The notes beneath the pieces are model-generated. The model ran no database searches. It was given only the letters and a program-made list of their open reading frames with translations, and was not told the origin of the DNA. A stretch of 64,000 nt of DNA from JAHBVL01 sp964461025 (GTDB lineage Bacteria; Chloroflexota; Chloroflexia; Thermomicrobiales; UBA6265), in contig CAYWSE010000009.1 in NCBI GenBank assembly GCA_964461025.1, forward strand, positions 8,369 to 72,368, read 5' to 3'. Made by a program: the position numbers and the translations under genes. Positions 17,028 to 25,215 of this stretch are shown piece after piece. Within the stretch, counting starts at the first letter, position 1. Each line of letters starts with the position of its first letter.

Positions 17028-17738
17028 CTATTGCGGATCGTCTTCGGACGCCGAATCGGGACCGAGAAGCTCCTGCAAGGCCGGACCGATTGCGTCCCAA
17101 CCGAAGCCGCGACGCTGCAGAAAACCGGCCAGCCGTCTCCGCTGTGTGTCGGCCGGGAGACCGCGGAACGAGCCAGCCCGTTTGCGGCCCGCTTCGATGG
17201 CCAGAGCCCTCTGATCGAGATCGGCGCCGGCCAGCGCTTCGTCTATCAGCGAGGAATCGATTCCTTTCTGGAAGAGCTCCTGCCGGAGCGCCCGGTCGCC
17301 GCGCGGCCGGTTTGCGGTGCGATTCTCAATCCAATAGCGGGCGAATTCGGCATCGTCGAGGTAGTTGTTCTCGTTGAGGCGCGCGATCACCCGGTCGATG
17401 ACGTCATCATTACAATCCCGCTGCCGCAATCGCGTGCGGATTTCGCGCTCGCTGCGCGCCCGGTAGGCGAGCAGCTCGATCGCGTGCTGATATGCCGATT
17501 GATAGTCGTCCTCCCGTAAGACGTCTTCACGAATCGACGCGGTGATTTCTGTGCCGATGTGCAATCCGAAGTCCGCGGCGACCGTCGCCCGGCAGGCGAA
17601 GCAGAACTGCTCACCGACGAAGACGTTCACCCGGTCGTTGCGCTTTGCCTGCGCTTTGACGCTAGTTATCGTGCCGGGTAAGCGGCATTGGTCGCGATCG
17701 TCAGTCCCGGTTCGGGTGTGGTGTTGCTTCATGGGCAA
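17028..17738 (-). CDS. recX: Regulatory protein RecX
   Basis: Small helical modulator that binds RecA filaments and limits recombination. The 236-residue protein has three RecX repeats. The first begins AYQHAIELLAYRARSEREIRTRLRQR, the second has LNENNYLDDAEFARYWIENRTANRPRGDRALRQEL, and the third has RRRLAGFLQRRGFGWDAI. About 75 residues of beta-rich sequence precede the repeats (VNVFVGEQFCFACRATVAADFG), as in Chloroflexota and Firmicutes homologues. The exact start is uncertain because several in-frame ATG codons occur near 17738. recA is not in the window. Confidence 0.9.
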   Translation of the reverse strand: MPMKQHHTRTGTDDRDQCRLPGTITSVKAQAKRNDRVNVFVGEQFCFACRATVAADFGLHIGTEITASIREDVLREDDYQSAYQHAIELLAYRARSEREIRTRLRQRDCNDDVIDRVIARLNENNYLDDAEFARYWIENRTANRPRGDRALRQELFQKGIDSSLIDEALAGADLDQRALAIEAGRKRAGSFRGLPADTQRRRLAGFLQRRGFGWDAIGPALQELLGPDSASEDDPQ

Positions 17739-17800
17739 GTGGTCGCGCGTTGTGTAGAAGTATCGACCTGATCCCTGTCCGATCGTCGTTGGAGGCGGCT

Positions 17801-17865
17801 TTCCGCTGCGGCGGGAGATTCCTCGACTCCACTCCGCTGGCGCTCCGTTGCGCTAGGAATGACAG
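17801..17865. repeat. Dispersed element family A, copy 2
   Basis: The gap before the phosphoribosyltransferase-like gene contains TTCCGCTGCGGCGGGAGATTC followed by CTCCACTCCGCTGGCGCTCC and ends GGAATGAC. It shares the GCTGCGGCGGGAGATTC block with the copy at 1836 and the CTCCACTCCGCT and GGAATGAC parts with the copy at 58626. It appears to be a half element. Confidence 0.65.
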
Positions 17866-17895
17866 GCTCTTTGAGGCGGGAGCTCATTGCACGCG

Positions 17896-18504
17896 CTAGT
17901 AGTGGACGAGCTCTGGCGGGCCGGCGCCTTCGGCGCAGAGGGGACAGTCGTCGGGCGCCCAGGCGGGGAAGTGCTCATTCAGCGGTGCGAAGATGGTTTG
18001 ACCATCGATATTGGCGCCATTCGAGCTCCAGAGTGACGCAATGCCCACAACCGTCGCGCCGAGATCGGTGATCAGTGACAGCAGGTGGGACATGGTCTGA
18101 CCGGAAAGGATCAGATTGTCGATCAATAGCACGCGCTTCCCGGCGATCAATGGTTCCAGCACCGGCGCAATCGTCAGGTCGCCGCTGCGTGGTGTGGCGT
18201 CGACCACCTTCGCCTTCGGTTCGAGAAAATAGCCGACCCATTGAGCGAGCCCCGCTCCCCAGATCGAGGGCGTGACGATCGTGTCGACGTGATCGACGAA
18301 GTACCCCTTCGCCAGGATGTAGCCAAAATGGCTGGTCAGGGCCGGATCGGCGAGGAGGAGATCGCGATCGAGGAGAGCGGAGCTATGGCGTCCGGTCCGG
18401 AAGGCGAAATGCCCATACCGGAGAATGCCTGCTGATGCGAGTTCAGCAATCAGGGCCGATTCTTGATTCATGAGTCGCGGCGTCGCCTCCACTTGCACCG
18501 TCAA
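17896..18504 (-). CDS. Orotate-phosphoribosyltransferase-like protein
   Basis: A 202-residue type I phosphoribosyltransferase fold. The N-terminal YGHFAFRTGRHSSALLDRDLLL resembles the PyrE start, and VLLIDNLILSGQTM occupies the PRPP-loop position. Canonical PyrE has two acidic residues and Thr-Thr-Gly there; this protein has Asp-Asn and Leu-Ser-Gly, so PRPP use is doubtful. The C-terminus carries DDCPLCAEG, a possible half zinc site. It may be a divergent OPRT (pyrD and pyrG are in the window) or a PRPP-sensing or binding relative. The start is uncertain: TTG at 18504 is used, and ATG about 33 bases downstream is possible. It ends the four-gene operon from 21055. Confidence 0.7.
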   Translation of the reverse strand: MTVQVEATPRLMNQESALIAELASAGILRYGHFAFRTGRHSSALLDRDLLLADPALTSHFGYILAKGYFVDHVDTIVTPSIWGAGLAQWVGYFLEPKAKVVDATPRSGDLTIAPVLEPLIAGKRVLLIDNLILSGQTMSHLLSLITDLGATVVGIASLWSSNGANIDGQTIFAPLNEHFPAWAPDDCPLCAEGAGPPELVHY

Positions 18505-18519
18505 ATGCGCGATTCGTCC

Positions 18520-19581
18520 TCAGTATGTGCGAAGCGACAATGATTTGACGAAAGACCGTAGCTCGTCGATCGCTGCAGCATCGGCGCCGGCGGCAAGCTC
18601 GTTGAGTGCTTCTGCGGCGTCGTCGTGATAGTGCTGAACCATGGACTCCAGGTCGCTTCGCACGTCATAACGGTCGAAAGCGGTCAGAAGGGTTATGACA
18701 TCTGCTTCGGTCACCGTTTCCTGCGCGTAGGTCTGTTCGAGCTCGCGCCGGTCGATGTCCGACGCAACGGAGCGCAGCTCGATCACCGGCAACGACTGCT
18801 TTTTTCGGCGGAGATCGTCGGCGGCGGGTTTGCCCGTTTGGTCGGAGGTTCCCCAGATGCCGAGAATGTCGTCGCGGATCTGAAAACCCAGACCGATCGC
18901 CCAGCCGAAACGACCATACGCCTCGGCCACTTCGTCTGCAGCGCCTCCGGCATACGCACCCGCCCACGCAGCGAAACGGACGATTGCCGCCGTCTTCATG
19001 CCGATCATCCGCAGGTAGTCGTCGACCGTTTCGGTCTGGCCTCCCTCGAATTCGAGATCGGTGACCTGCCCGGCGACGATTTCGATGGCCACACGGTCGA
19101 AAGCATCAGCGATCTCCACAGTTCGCTCGAGCGGCACGCCCGCATCGCGCATCCCGAGCAGCGCAAGTCGACTCGACGCGTACATCGCATCGCCGGTGTT
19201 GATCGCCTGCGCTGGTCCCCACAACGACCACACGGTGGGGCGATGCCGCCTCAGGTGACTTTCATCCTGGATGTCGTCGTGCACGAGCGTGAAGTTATGT
19301 AGCAGCTCGATGCCCGCCGCCAGATCGCGACCGGGCGCATCGGTTCCGCAGACCGCCCGGCAGGTGAGTGTGGCCAGGCGTGGCCGGATGCGCTTGCCAC
19401 GATCGATCGTGCCGGGATCGACGGGGGTGAGACGCTGGTCGACCCATCCCATGTGATAGCTGATCATTCCCGCCAACGCCGGCGAGAAATCACCCGTGCC
19501 GGCAACTGCTCGTTGCATACGCTCGTCGAGCATCGCGTCGAACGATGATGCCTCGGTCGCTGTTCGTATGGCCGCTGCCAC
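18520..19581 (-). CDS. Polyprenyl (geranylgeranyl-type) diphosphate synthase
   Basis: All-trans prenyl diphosphate synthase, extending allylic diphosphates with IPP. The 353-residue protein has KRIRPRL at 63-69, the first aspartate-rich motif HDDIQDES (DDIQD at 102-106, two residues between the paired Asps as in short-chain enzymes) followed by RRHRPTVW, and the second motif FQIRDDILGIWG, where the last Asp of DDxxD is Gly, as is common in this lineage. The product chain length cannot be fixed from sequence. It starts two bases after the asparaginase stop and is part of the minus-strand operon. Confidence 0.9.
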   Translation of the reverse strand: MAAAIRTATEASSFDAMLDERMQRAVAGTGDFSPALAGMISYHMGWVDQRLTPVDPGTIDRGKRIRPRLATLTCRAVCGTDAPGRDLAAGIELLHNFTLVHDDIQDESHLRRHRPTVWSLWGPAQAINTGDAMYASSRLALLGMRDAGVPLERTVEIADAFDRVAIEIVAGQVTDLEFEGGQTETVDDYLRMIGMKTAAIVRFAAWAGAYAGGAADEVAEAYGRFGWAIGLGFQIRDDILGIWGTSDQTGKPAADDLRRKKQSLPVIELRSVASDIDRRELEQTYAQETVTEADVITLLTAFDRYDVRSDLESMVQHYHDDAAEALNELAAGADAAAIDELRSFVKSLSLRTY

Positions 19582-19583
19582 GA

Positions 19584-20651
19584 TCAGGCGTCCTGCCGCC
19601 GCAACTCGACGACAGCGCGATGCTCGCCGACCAGCCAGCCGTTGTGATTGCGAATCTCTCGCGGGTGGCGGGCGCGCAGGTCGTCGTAGAACGCGTCGTC
19701 GAAGAGTCCGAAGTCGCGCAGCACGGCTTCGACGATGACTGGCTGACTGCGGAAGGAGCCGTCCGCCAATCGCACGGCGATGCCCAGTCCCTCTGATGGG
19801 ATGCCGAGACAGATGAGCCCCTCGGCGCCTGTCTTGGCGACGATGCGCCCCGCTCCAACTTCCATGATGTCGGTGACGAAGTTTCCATATCCAGACACAT
19901 TGGCCGGATGGGCCATCATGGCGTCGCGCAGGCGGGTCAGCGACGCTGCATGTGGGGAGCCGCTCGTTTCCGGTCGCGCCAGCGCACCGTAGGCTGTGGC
20001 GAATGCCGCAATCGTGGCGCCGAAGGTCGGAACGCTGCAGCCATCGGTCGCCAGTTCGACGCTGCTGACGTCGACCTGCATCAGCTCGGCGACATTCGCC
20101 AGGATCTGTCGCTGAAGCGGATGATCGGGAGAGAGGTAGCTATCGATTGGCATGCCAAGGTGAACGCAGGTCGCCAGCATGCCGGAATGCTTGCCCGAGC
20201 AGTCGCAATGCAATGGTGAGTGCGCTGTGAGTCCCGCCTGTACGCGGGCCATTTCGTCCTGGTCACCAGGCAGCGGTGATCCACATTGCAGAGCATTGGG
20301 CGTGAGGCCAAGCTTGGCGAGCATCGACGTCACCTGCTCCTGATGCATCGGCGCTCCGTAATGCGACGCGCAGCAAAGCGCCAGCTCAGCGGGTGTCAGG
20401 CCAAAAGCGTCCGCGGCTCCCGACTCGATCACGGTGACCGCCTGAAACGGTTTCGCCGACGACCGAAAATAGGCGAATGTGTCTGGATCGCCAGCCCAGG
20501 CGACGACATTGCCCTGCTGGTCGGCTACCACGACGGTGCCGCTGTGAACGCTTTCCACGAGCTCCCCGCGCATCACCACGGCAAGCGGGACCGGTCCCTG
20601 GCCTTGTGGGGTGTGAGTGGAGGCGGCGTCGATCTCCGGGTTCGCGAGCAT
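19584..20651 (-). CDS. L-asparaginase, Rhizobium etli AnsA type
   Basis: Hydrolyses asparagine to aspartate and ammonia; belongs to the asparaginase II (PF06089) family, unrelated to the E. coli enzymes. The 355-residue protein keeps the catalytic Ser-x-x-Lys of RSSAKPF (Ser64/Lys67). It also keeps the zinc site known from the R. etli enzyme: Cys151 and Lys154 in CDCSGKHSG and Cys205 in DGCSVP. Its start overlaps the cupin stop by one base (TGATG), so translation is coupled. The frame spans 20651 to 19584 without gaps. Confidence 0.9.
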   Translation of the reverse strand: MLANPEIDAASTHTPQGQGPVPLAVVMRGELVESVHSGTVVVADQQGNVVAWAGDPDTFAYFRSSAKPFQAVTVIESGAADAFGLTPAELALCCASHYGAPMHQEQVTSMLAKLGLTPNALQCGSPLPGDQDEMARVQAGLTAHSPLHCDCSGKHSGMLATCVHLGMPIDSYLSPDHPLQRQILANVAELMQVDVSSVELATDGCSVPTFGATIAAFATAYGALARPETSGSPHAASLTRLRDAMMAHPANVSGYGNFVTDIMEVGAGRIVAKTGAEGLICLGIPSEGLGIAVRLADGSFRSQPVIVEAVLRDFGLFDDAFYDDLRARHPREIRNHNGWLVGEHRAVVELRRQDA

Positions 20652-21055
20652 CAGGCGGAAGCCTTTCCAGTGGGCGGTTGGTCGGATGGTCCATCCTCGC
20701 CAGTGAAGATGGTCTCGGCGAAGTATGGAACAGGAAAGACGACCACGACTCGGAGTCCTTCCGATTCGGACGCCGCGAATCCATGCCGCACACCTGCCGG
20801 AACAAAGAGACTCGATTCCGGAACGATCGTGAATACCTCATCCCCGATTGTCGCCTCACCCGATCCTTCCAGGAAGATCAGCGTTTCCTCGACTGAATGG
20901 GTGTGACGGTAGACGCGATCGCCGGGTTGCAGCCACTGCATCGCCACGAAGTGGTGTTGCGCTCCTCCGGCGTCGGAGGTGATGTGCACAGTGGGCAATC
21001 CGCTTGGACTTCTGTGCTCGATGCGAGATGAAATTGTCGGTAGTGAGGTAGTCAC
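20651..21055 (-). CDS. Cupin-domain protein
   Basis: A 134-residue single-domain cupin. Motif 1 is GDRVYRHTHSVEETLIFLEG (His-x-His and Glu metal ligands) and motif 2 is FVPAGVRHGFAA. A GTG start at 21055 follows GGGAGAAGAG; the longer frame to 21091 is less likely. It is first in the operon with asparaginase, the prenyl synthase and the phosphoribosyltransferase-like gene. The ligand is unknown; a metal-binding sensor or small isomerase role is possible. Confidence 0.8.
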   Translation of the reverse strand: MTTSLPTISSRIEHRSPSGLPTVHITSDAGGAQHHFVAMQWLQPGDRVYRHTHSVEETLIFLEGSGEATIGDEVFTIVPESSLFVPAGVRHGFAASESEGLRVVVVFPVPYFAETIFTGEDGPSDQPPTGKASA

Positions 21056-21289
21056 TCGCTCTTCTCCCGGTCTGCTGGTGTGCCAGAACAATGTCGCTCT
21101 GCCTCATTGTCGAACCCTGTGACAATAGTGGAAACTTGGAGCCGCAGGGCCGATTCGCGACATTCTGATCGGTCTGCACGCAGCGCACCGGGTACCTCGC
21201 GCCCGGACAGGGTGGCTGCCGCAATCCGGCCGCCAGTGTCGTACTTCCCGATGTGCTCATGGTCTGTGTCAGGGAGTGCCAGGAACACC

Positions 21290-22831
21290 ATGTCCTGCTC
21301 TGAATCGATCTTCAATCGCCGGCGACTCCTCGCTGGAACGGTGGCTGCAGCTTGCGCGCTCGTCGTGCCTGGCTGGTTGCGCGGTCCGTTGCATGCCCAA
21401 CCGGCCGATTCGATCGGTCTTCGCTATTTTCCCGAAACAGGACACAATCTCGGCGAGCCATTTCTCTCTCGCTGGACGACGCTCGGCGGCGAGGAGGGTC
21501 TCGGGTTGCCGATCTCCGAGGAGCGCTATGACGACAAGCTCGGCATCACGCAGGACTTCGAAGCCGTTAGCCTGACCTTCGATCCCGGACGCGATTATCC
21601 ATGGACCATACGTAGCCAGAAACTGCCGGATGAGATCATCAGTGCCGCAGCGCCATCATCGGCTCGTGAGCGCGTGTCAGCATGCCCTGAGGGTTCGGTC
21701 TTCTGTCAGTACTTCGAGGAAACAGGTCATACCATCTCGGGGAATTTCGTTTCCTTCTGGTCGTTGCACGGCGATTTGCCGATCATCGGGTTGCCGGTGA
21801 GTGAGCCGTTCGAGGACTCGGAATCGAAATTGATGACGCAGGTCTTCGATCAGGCCATTCTGGTAGACCACGGTGAGGACGGTGTTCGGTTCCGCCATGT
21901 CAATCGCGTTGTCGTCGCCGCGTCCGGTGTGCTGGGCACGGGAGCATTCCGGCCGGCTCCACCCACGGGCGGTCAAACCAAGCTGGTGTCGGCTCCCGAG
22001 GGGCTGCGACTGAGAACGCAACCCAGTGTCGAATCCGACGTCGTCGCCCTGTTGCTCGACAGCGCTGAGTTCATCGGTGTGCCCGGTGAGGATGGCGCGT
22101 GGGTGCCGGGGTTTGCCGATGGATTCTCCGGTTGGGTATCGTCCGAATATCTCGTCGATCCACCTCCACTGCCGCAAATCGCGGTTGAGGACTGGAAGCT
22201 CGATGTCTGGCAGGGAGCCGCGTTGAGCGAAAGCAACGTGCGAGAACAGCCGACAACACAATCGGCGATCGTCCGGACGATTCCCGCGGGTCAGTTTGTC
22301 GAAGTGACCGAGTGGGTCAAAGGTGAAGCCGTGCTCGATGGCGTCGCCCAGTGGTCGAAACTCGCGTCCGGTGGATACATCTTCACCCGCAACATCGGCC
22401 GCAGCGCCCCGGTTCTGCCGCCGCCGCTGAAAGCGGGGGTGCAATCGGAAGGCAAGTGGATCGATGTCCACCTGACCCAGCAATTGATGACCGCATATGA
22501 GGGCGCGAAGCCGGTGCGGACTGTGGTCACGACAACCGGCATGTCTGGCTGGGAAACGCCGGAAGGACAGTTCTGGATCACGGTCCGCGTCCCGAACGAA
22601 ACGATGCGGGGCGGGTCGCTCGGCGCCGAGGACTTCTTCCAGCTGAAGGATGTTCTCTATACGCAGTACTTCACCGAAGAGGGACACGCCATCCACTATG
22701 CCTGGTGGCGTACACCCGAAACGATCGGCCGTCCCGGCAGTCACGGCTGTCTGAACACCCTCCTCGAGGAAGCGCGGTTTTTCTGGGACTGGGCCGCCAT
22801 CAACACGATGGTCGTGGTCCGCAAGACCTGA
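21290..22831 (+). CDS. Secreted L,D-transpeptidase with ETGH repeats and two SH3-like domains
   Basis: Peptidoglycan cross-linking enzyme (YkuD fold). The 513-residue precursor begins with a twin-arginine-like leader (NRRRLLAGTVAAACALVVPGW). Two N-terminal repeats follow, each with an ETGH core (YFPETGHNLGEPFLSRW and YFEETGHTISGNFVSFW) and a GLPISE/GLPVSE end. Two bacterial SH3-like modules come next, about residues 230-285 and 300-365. The catalytic domain ends with SHGCLN (Cys487). ATG at 21290 is chosen for AGGAA five bases upstream and for placing the leader at the N-terminus. It is convergent with the beta-propeller gene, three bases apart. Confidence 0.88.
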   Translation: MSCSESIFNRRRLLAGTVAAACALVVPGWLRGPLHAQPADSIGLRYFPETGHNLGEPFLSRWTTLGGEEGLGLPISEERYDDKLGITQDFEAVSLTFDPGRDYPWTIRSQKLPDEIISAAAPSSARERVSACPEGSVFCQYFEETGHTISGNFVSFWSLHGDLPIIGLPVSEPFEDSESKLMTQVFDQAILVDHGEDGVRFRHVNRVVVAASGVLGTGAFRPAPPTGGQTKLVSAPEGLRLRTQPSVESDVVALLLDSAEFIGVPGEDGAWVPGFADGFSGWVSSEYLVDPPPLPQIAVEDWKLDVWQGAALSESNVREQPTTQSAIVRTIPAGQFVEVTEWVKGEAVLDGVAQWSKLASGGYIFTRNIGRSAPVLPPPLKAGVQSEGKWIDVHLTQQLMTAYEGAKPVRTVVTTTGMSGWETPEGQFWITVRVPNETMRGGSLGAEDFFQLKDVLYTQYFTEEGHAIHYAWWRTPETIGRPGSHGCLNTLLEEARFFWDWAAINTMVVVRKT

Positions 22832-22834
22832 TCG

Positions 22835-24679
22835 CTATCCGGCCAGTGCCACAACCTCGCCGATCACCAGATTGACGGTGATCCCTCCCTCGGTCACCAG
22901 TGGCGAGGTCATCTGGCCCGCTACGTCCAAGCTCCAGATTTCGGCGCCGTCGCTTACGTCGAGCGCATAAAGAAATCCATCATGGCTGGCAACGTAGACG
23001 ATCCCGTTTGCGATCGTGGGCGACGCCCGGACGTCATCACCGGTGCTGAACGACCAGAGAGGGGTTCCGCTGGCCAGATCGAACGCCTGGACATCGCCGC
23101 TGTCGCTGCCGACGATCGCCACGCGATCATTGACCGCCGCTGAGGCGAAGATCGCGTCGCCGGTTTGCTGGGTCCAGATGACATCGCCGGTCGTCAGATC
23201 GAGTGCCCAGACAGCACCGCTGAAATCTCCCACGATAACCGTCTCTCCTTGTATCGCCGGTGTCGCAAAGACACTGCCCCCAAGTGCGACTTGCCAGAGT
23301 CCTTCGCCCGATTCGCGATCGACCGCGTGAAGAATGCCGGCGTTGTCGGCGATGACCACGATCCGGCCGGATGACGCTGCCGAGGCATTCGTCTCAGGGG
23401 CGATGGGATATCGCCAGTGCGGTTCGGCCGTCTCGATATCGACGCTGATCAGCTCCCCGGCATATGTCGCAATCACCGCGCCATCTCCGATGATCAACGG
23501 AGACGCATGGATTGCACCGCCGGCCGCGAAGCGCCACAGTTCATCTCCCGTTGCAGCGGATAGCGCATAGAGGTTTCCGTCGAACGATCCGACGTAAACG
23601 ACACCATCAACGACGGCGGGCGTCGACGAGACATCTTCTGACGTGACGAATTCCCAAACCTGAGTGCCATCTCCCGCTGAGAGCGCAACAACCGACCCAG
23701 TGTCGCTGCCGGTGAAGACCAGATCGCCGGCGCGAACCACAGAGGCGAAGGTGGCGTCACCCAATGCCGATTGCCAGACGAGTTCCGGCGGTTCCTGAGG
23801 ACCCTCCACCAGGGCAACACCTGCCCGCTCAGGACCGTCGCGGAACAACGCAGGAGGTGAGTCCGGTACGGGGCTGCTGGCAGGCGACGGAGTGGCTGTT
23901 TCGGTTGGCTCGGCTGTCGAAGTTGGCGTCGACGTTGGCTCAGCCGTCGGCGACACCGTGCTTGTGACTGTCGCCGTCGCGGTTGGTTCCGGGGTCGACG
24001 AAGGAGTACTCGTGGCCGTCGCTGTCGCGGTCGGTTCCGCGGTCGGTGAAGGGGTTCTCGTCACCGTGCGAGTTGGCTCGGTTGTCGGTGAAGCGGTGTT
24101 CGTCACCGTCGCCGTGGCCGATGGGACTGGAGTTGGGGACATGGTGCTGGTCGCCGCAGAGGTTGCAGTTGCGGAGGGTTCTGGCGGCGGCGACGGCGTA
24201 GCGGATGTGGTTGCCGAGGGTGTAGGCGAGAGAGTCGACGTGGCCAACGGCGCTGGGGCCGTCGTGCTCGTGGCGGTTGCCGATGGTATGGATGAGGGAG
24301 TTGTCGTCGCCGAGGGTACTGGAGTCGTCGTGGTCGTGGCAGTTGCCGCCGGCGTTTGGGTTGGGGTCACTGTTGGCGTGGAGGTCGCAGCCGGCGTCGC
24401 GGTAGCGGACGGTTCCGAGGTTGCGGAGAGCGTCGATGAGGGTAGAGTCGTCACCGTGGCCGCGGATGCGGTACTGATGAGATCAGCGAGAGGACTCGCC
24501 GCGGATACCGGCGAACCGGCTGCCACCAGGTCGTCCACATTCGAGGGAGAGGGCATGCCTTGCGGGAAGAGGACAACGGGATCGCTCGCACCGCCGTCGC
24601 CCATCCGGCCGATGAGCAGCCCAATCAGCAGGCTCGCGGCCAGCGTCCCGAGCGCTATCCACAGAACCGGTCGCTTCAT
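22835..24679 (-). CDS. Membrane-anchored PQQ-like (BamB-type) beta-propeller protein with mucin-like stalk
   Basis: A 614-residue surface protein. An N-terminal hydrophobic segment (residues 6-24, LWIALGTLAASLLIGLLIG) anchors it. About 190 residues of Thr/Ser/Pro/Ala/Val-rich repeats (units such as TATATSTPSSTPEPTAT) form a stalk. The C-terminal 330 residues are PQQ-type propeller blades: repeated VYVGSFDGNLYALSAATG, VIVGDFSGAVWALDLTTG and VYVASHDGFLYALDVSDG. No enzymatic residues are evident, so it is probably a binding or scaffold protein. An extended -10 (TGCTATAGT) lies about 140 bases upstream on the minus strand. Confidence 0.85.
   Translation of the reverse strand: MKRPVLWIALGTLAASLLIGLLIGRMGDGGASDPVVLFPQGMPSPSNVDDLVAAGSPVSAASPLADLISTASAATVTTLPSSTLSATSEPSATATPAATSTPTVTPTQTPAATATTTTTPVPSATTTPSSIPSATATSTTAPAPLATSTLSPTPSATTSATPSPPPEPSATATSAATSTMSPTPVPSATATVTNTASPTTEPTRTVTRTPSPTAEPTATATATSTPSSTPEPTATATVTSTVSPTAEPTSTPTSTAEPTETATPSPASSPVPDSPPALFRDGPERAGVALVEGPQEPPELVWQSALGDATFASVVRAGDLVFTGSDTGSVVALSAGDGTQVWEFVTSEDVSSTPAVVDGVVYVGSFDGNLYALSAATGDELWRFAAGGAIHASPLIIGDGAVIATYAGELISVDIETAEPHWRYPIAPETNASAASSGRIVVIADNAGILHAVDRESGEGLWQVALGGSVFATPAIQGETVIVGDFSGAVWALDLTTGDVIWTQQTGDAIFASAAVNDRVAIVGSDSGDVQAFDLASGTPLWSFSTGDDVRASPTIANGIVYVASHDGFLYALDVSDGAEIWSLDVAGQMTSPLVTEGGITVNLVIGEVVALAG
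23880..24440. repeat. Degenerate in-frame tandem repeats encoding the Thr/Pro-rich stalk
   Basis: The DNA for the stalk of the beta-propeller protein consists of many imperfect short repeats of the type GTCGCCGTCGCGGTTGG (plus strand). Repeat length varies around 33-66 bases but keeps frame. Copy-number variation between strains would change stalk length. Confidence 0.6.
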
Positions 24680-24950
24680 GCAGATCGCATTGGCATAGGT
24701 AGCGGCAAAGAGACGGCGAGCGAGTTGCTCGCGCCGGAGTCACCTGAGGTGCGAGTGGCTATTGAATGCATGTGGGCAGCGACTCCGCATCAGGGGAAAT
24801 CAGATTCCAACAGAAACTATAGCAGCCGATCGATGGTGTGTTTTTTAGCAGGAGTTCGTGGTTCGTCATTTGCAGGCCCAGGGCCGAAACCGGCGCTGCG
24901 TGCTCGCATTGTTGCCCCCCTCTTCTTCGAGATGCTCTAAAGGAGCAGGG

Positions 24951-25049
24951 CATCGACACGGAGGTCGATGCCTACGGAAAGGGCATCGACACGGAGATCG
25001 ATGTCTACGGAAAGAGCATCGACACGGAGGTCGATGCCTACGGAAAGAA
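24951..25049. repeat. Three tandem 33-base units, each a hairpin
   Basis: The 536-base stretch 24680-25215 has no supported gene. It holds three units at 24951-24983, 24984-25016 and 25017-25049. Unit 1, taken with the two preceding G, has arms GGCATCGAC and GTCGATGCC around a six-base loop ACGGAG; units 2 and 3 keep the hairpin with one or two changes. A linker TACGGAAAG separates them. A pyrimidine-rich tract (about 25065-25115) follows. The units encode an 11-residue repeat in one frame, but no convincing start or ribosome site supports translation. Confidence 0.8.
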
Positions 25050-25215
25050 CGGGAAAGACGCTGCCGCCTCTCCTTCCCTCCACCTCTTCTCCTCTCCGCC
25101 TTTCCGCCTCTCCGCCCCGATATGAGACATACTATGGCTCCGATTGCGTTGAGATCACACGTTGGCAGATTGAACTGCCATCGTCAACGCATGTTTCGGC
25201 AGGACGAGAAGACGG

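Noticed and set aside
24951..25049. CRISPR array
   Set aside because: The units are contiguous without variable spacers, and no cas gene is in the window.
24838..25125. Open frame encoding an 11-residue repeat (GIDTEVDAYGK type) across the hairpin array
   Set aside because: No ribosome site, no conserved domain, and the flanking sequence is low-complexity and pyrimidine-rich. The period of 33 bases makes all frames stay open, so the frame is a by-product of the repeat.
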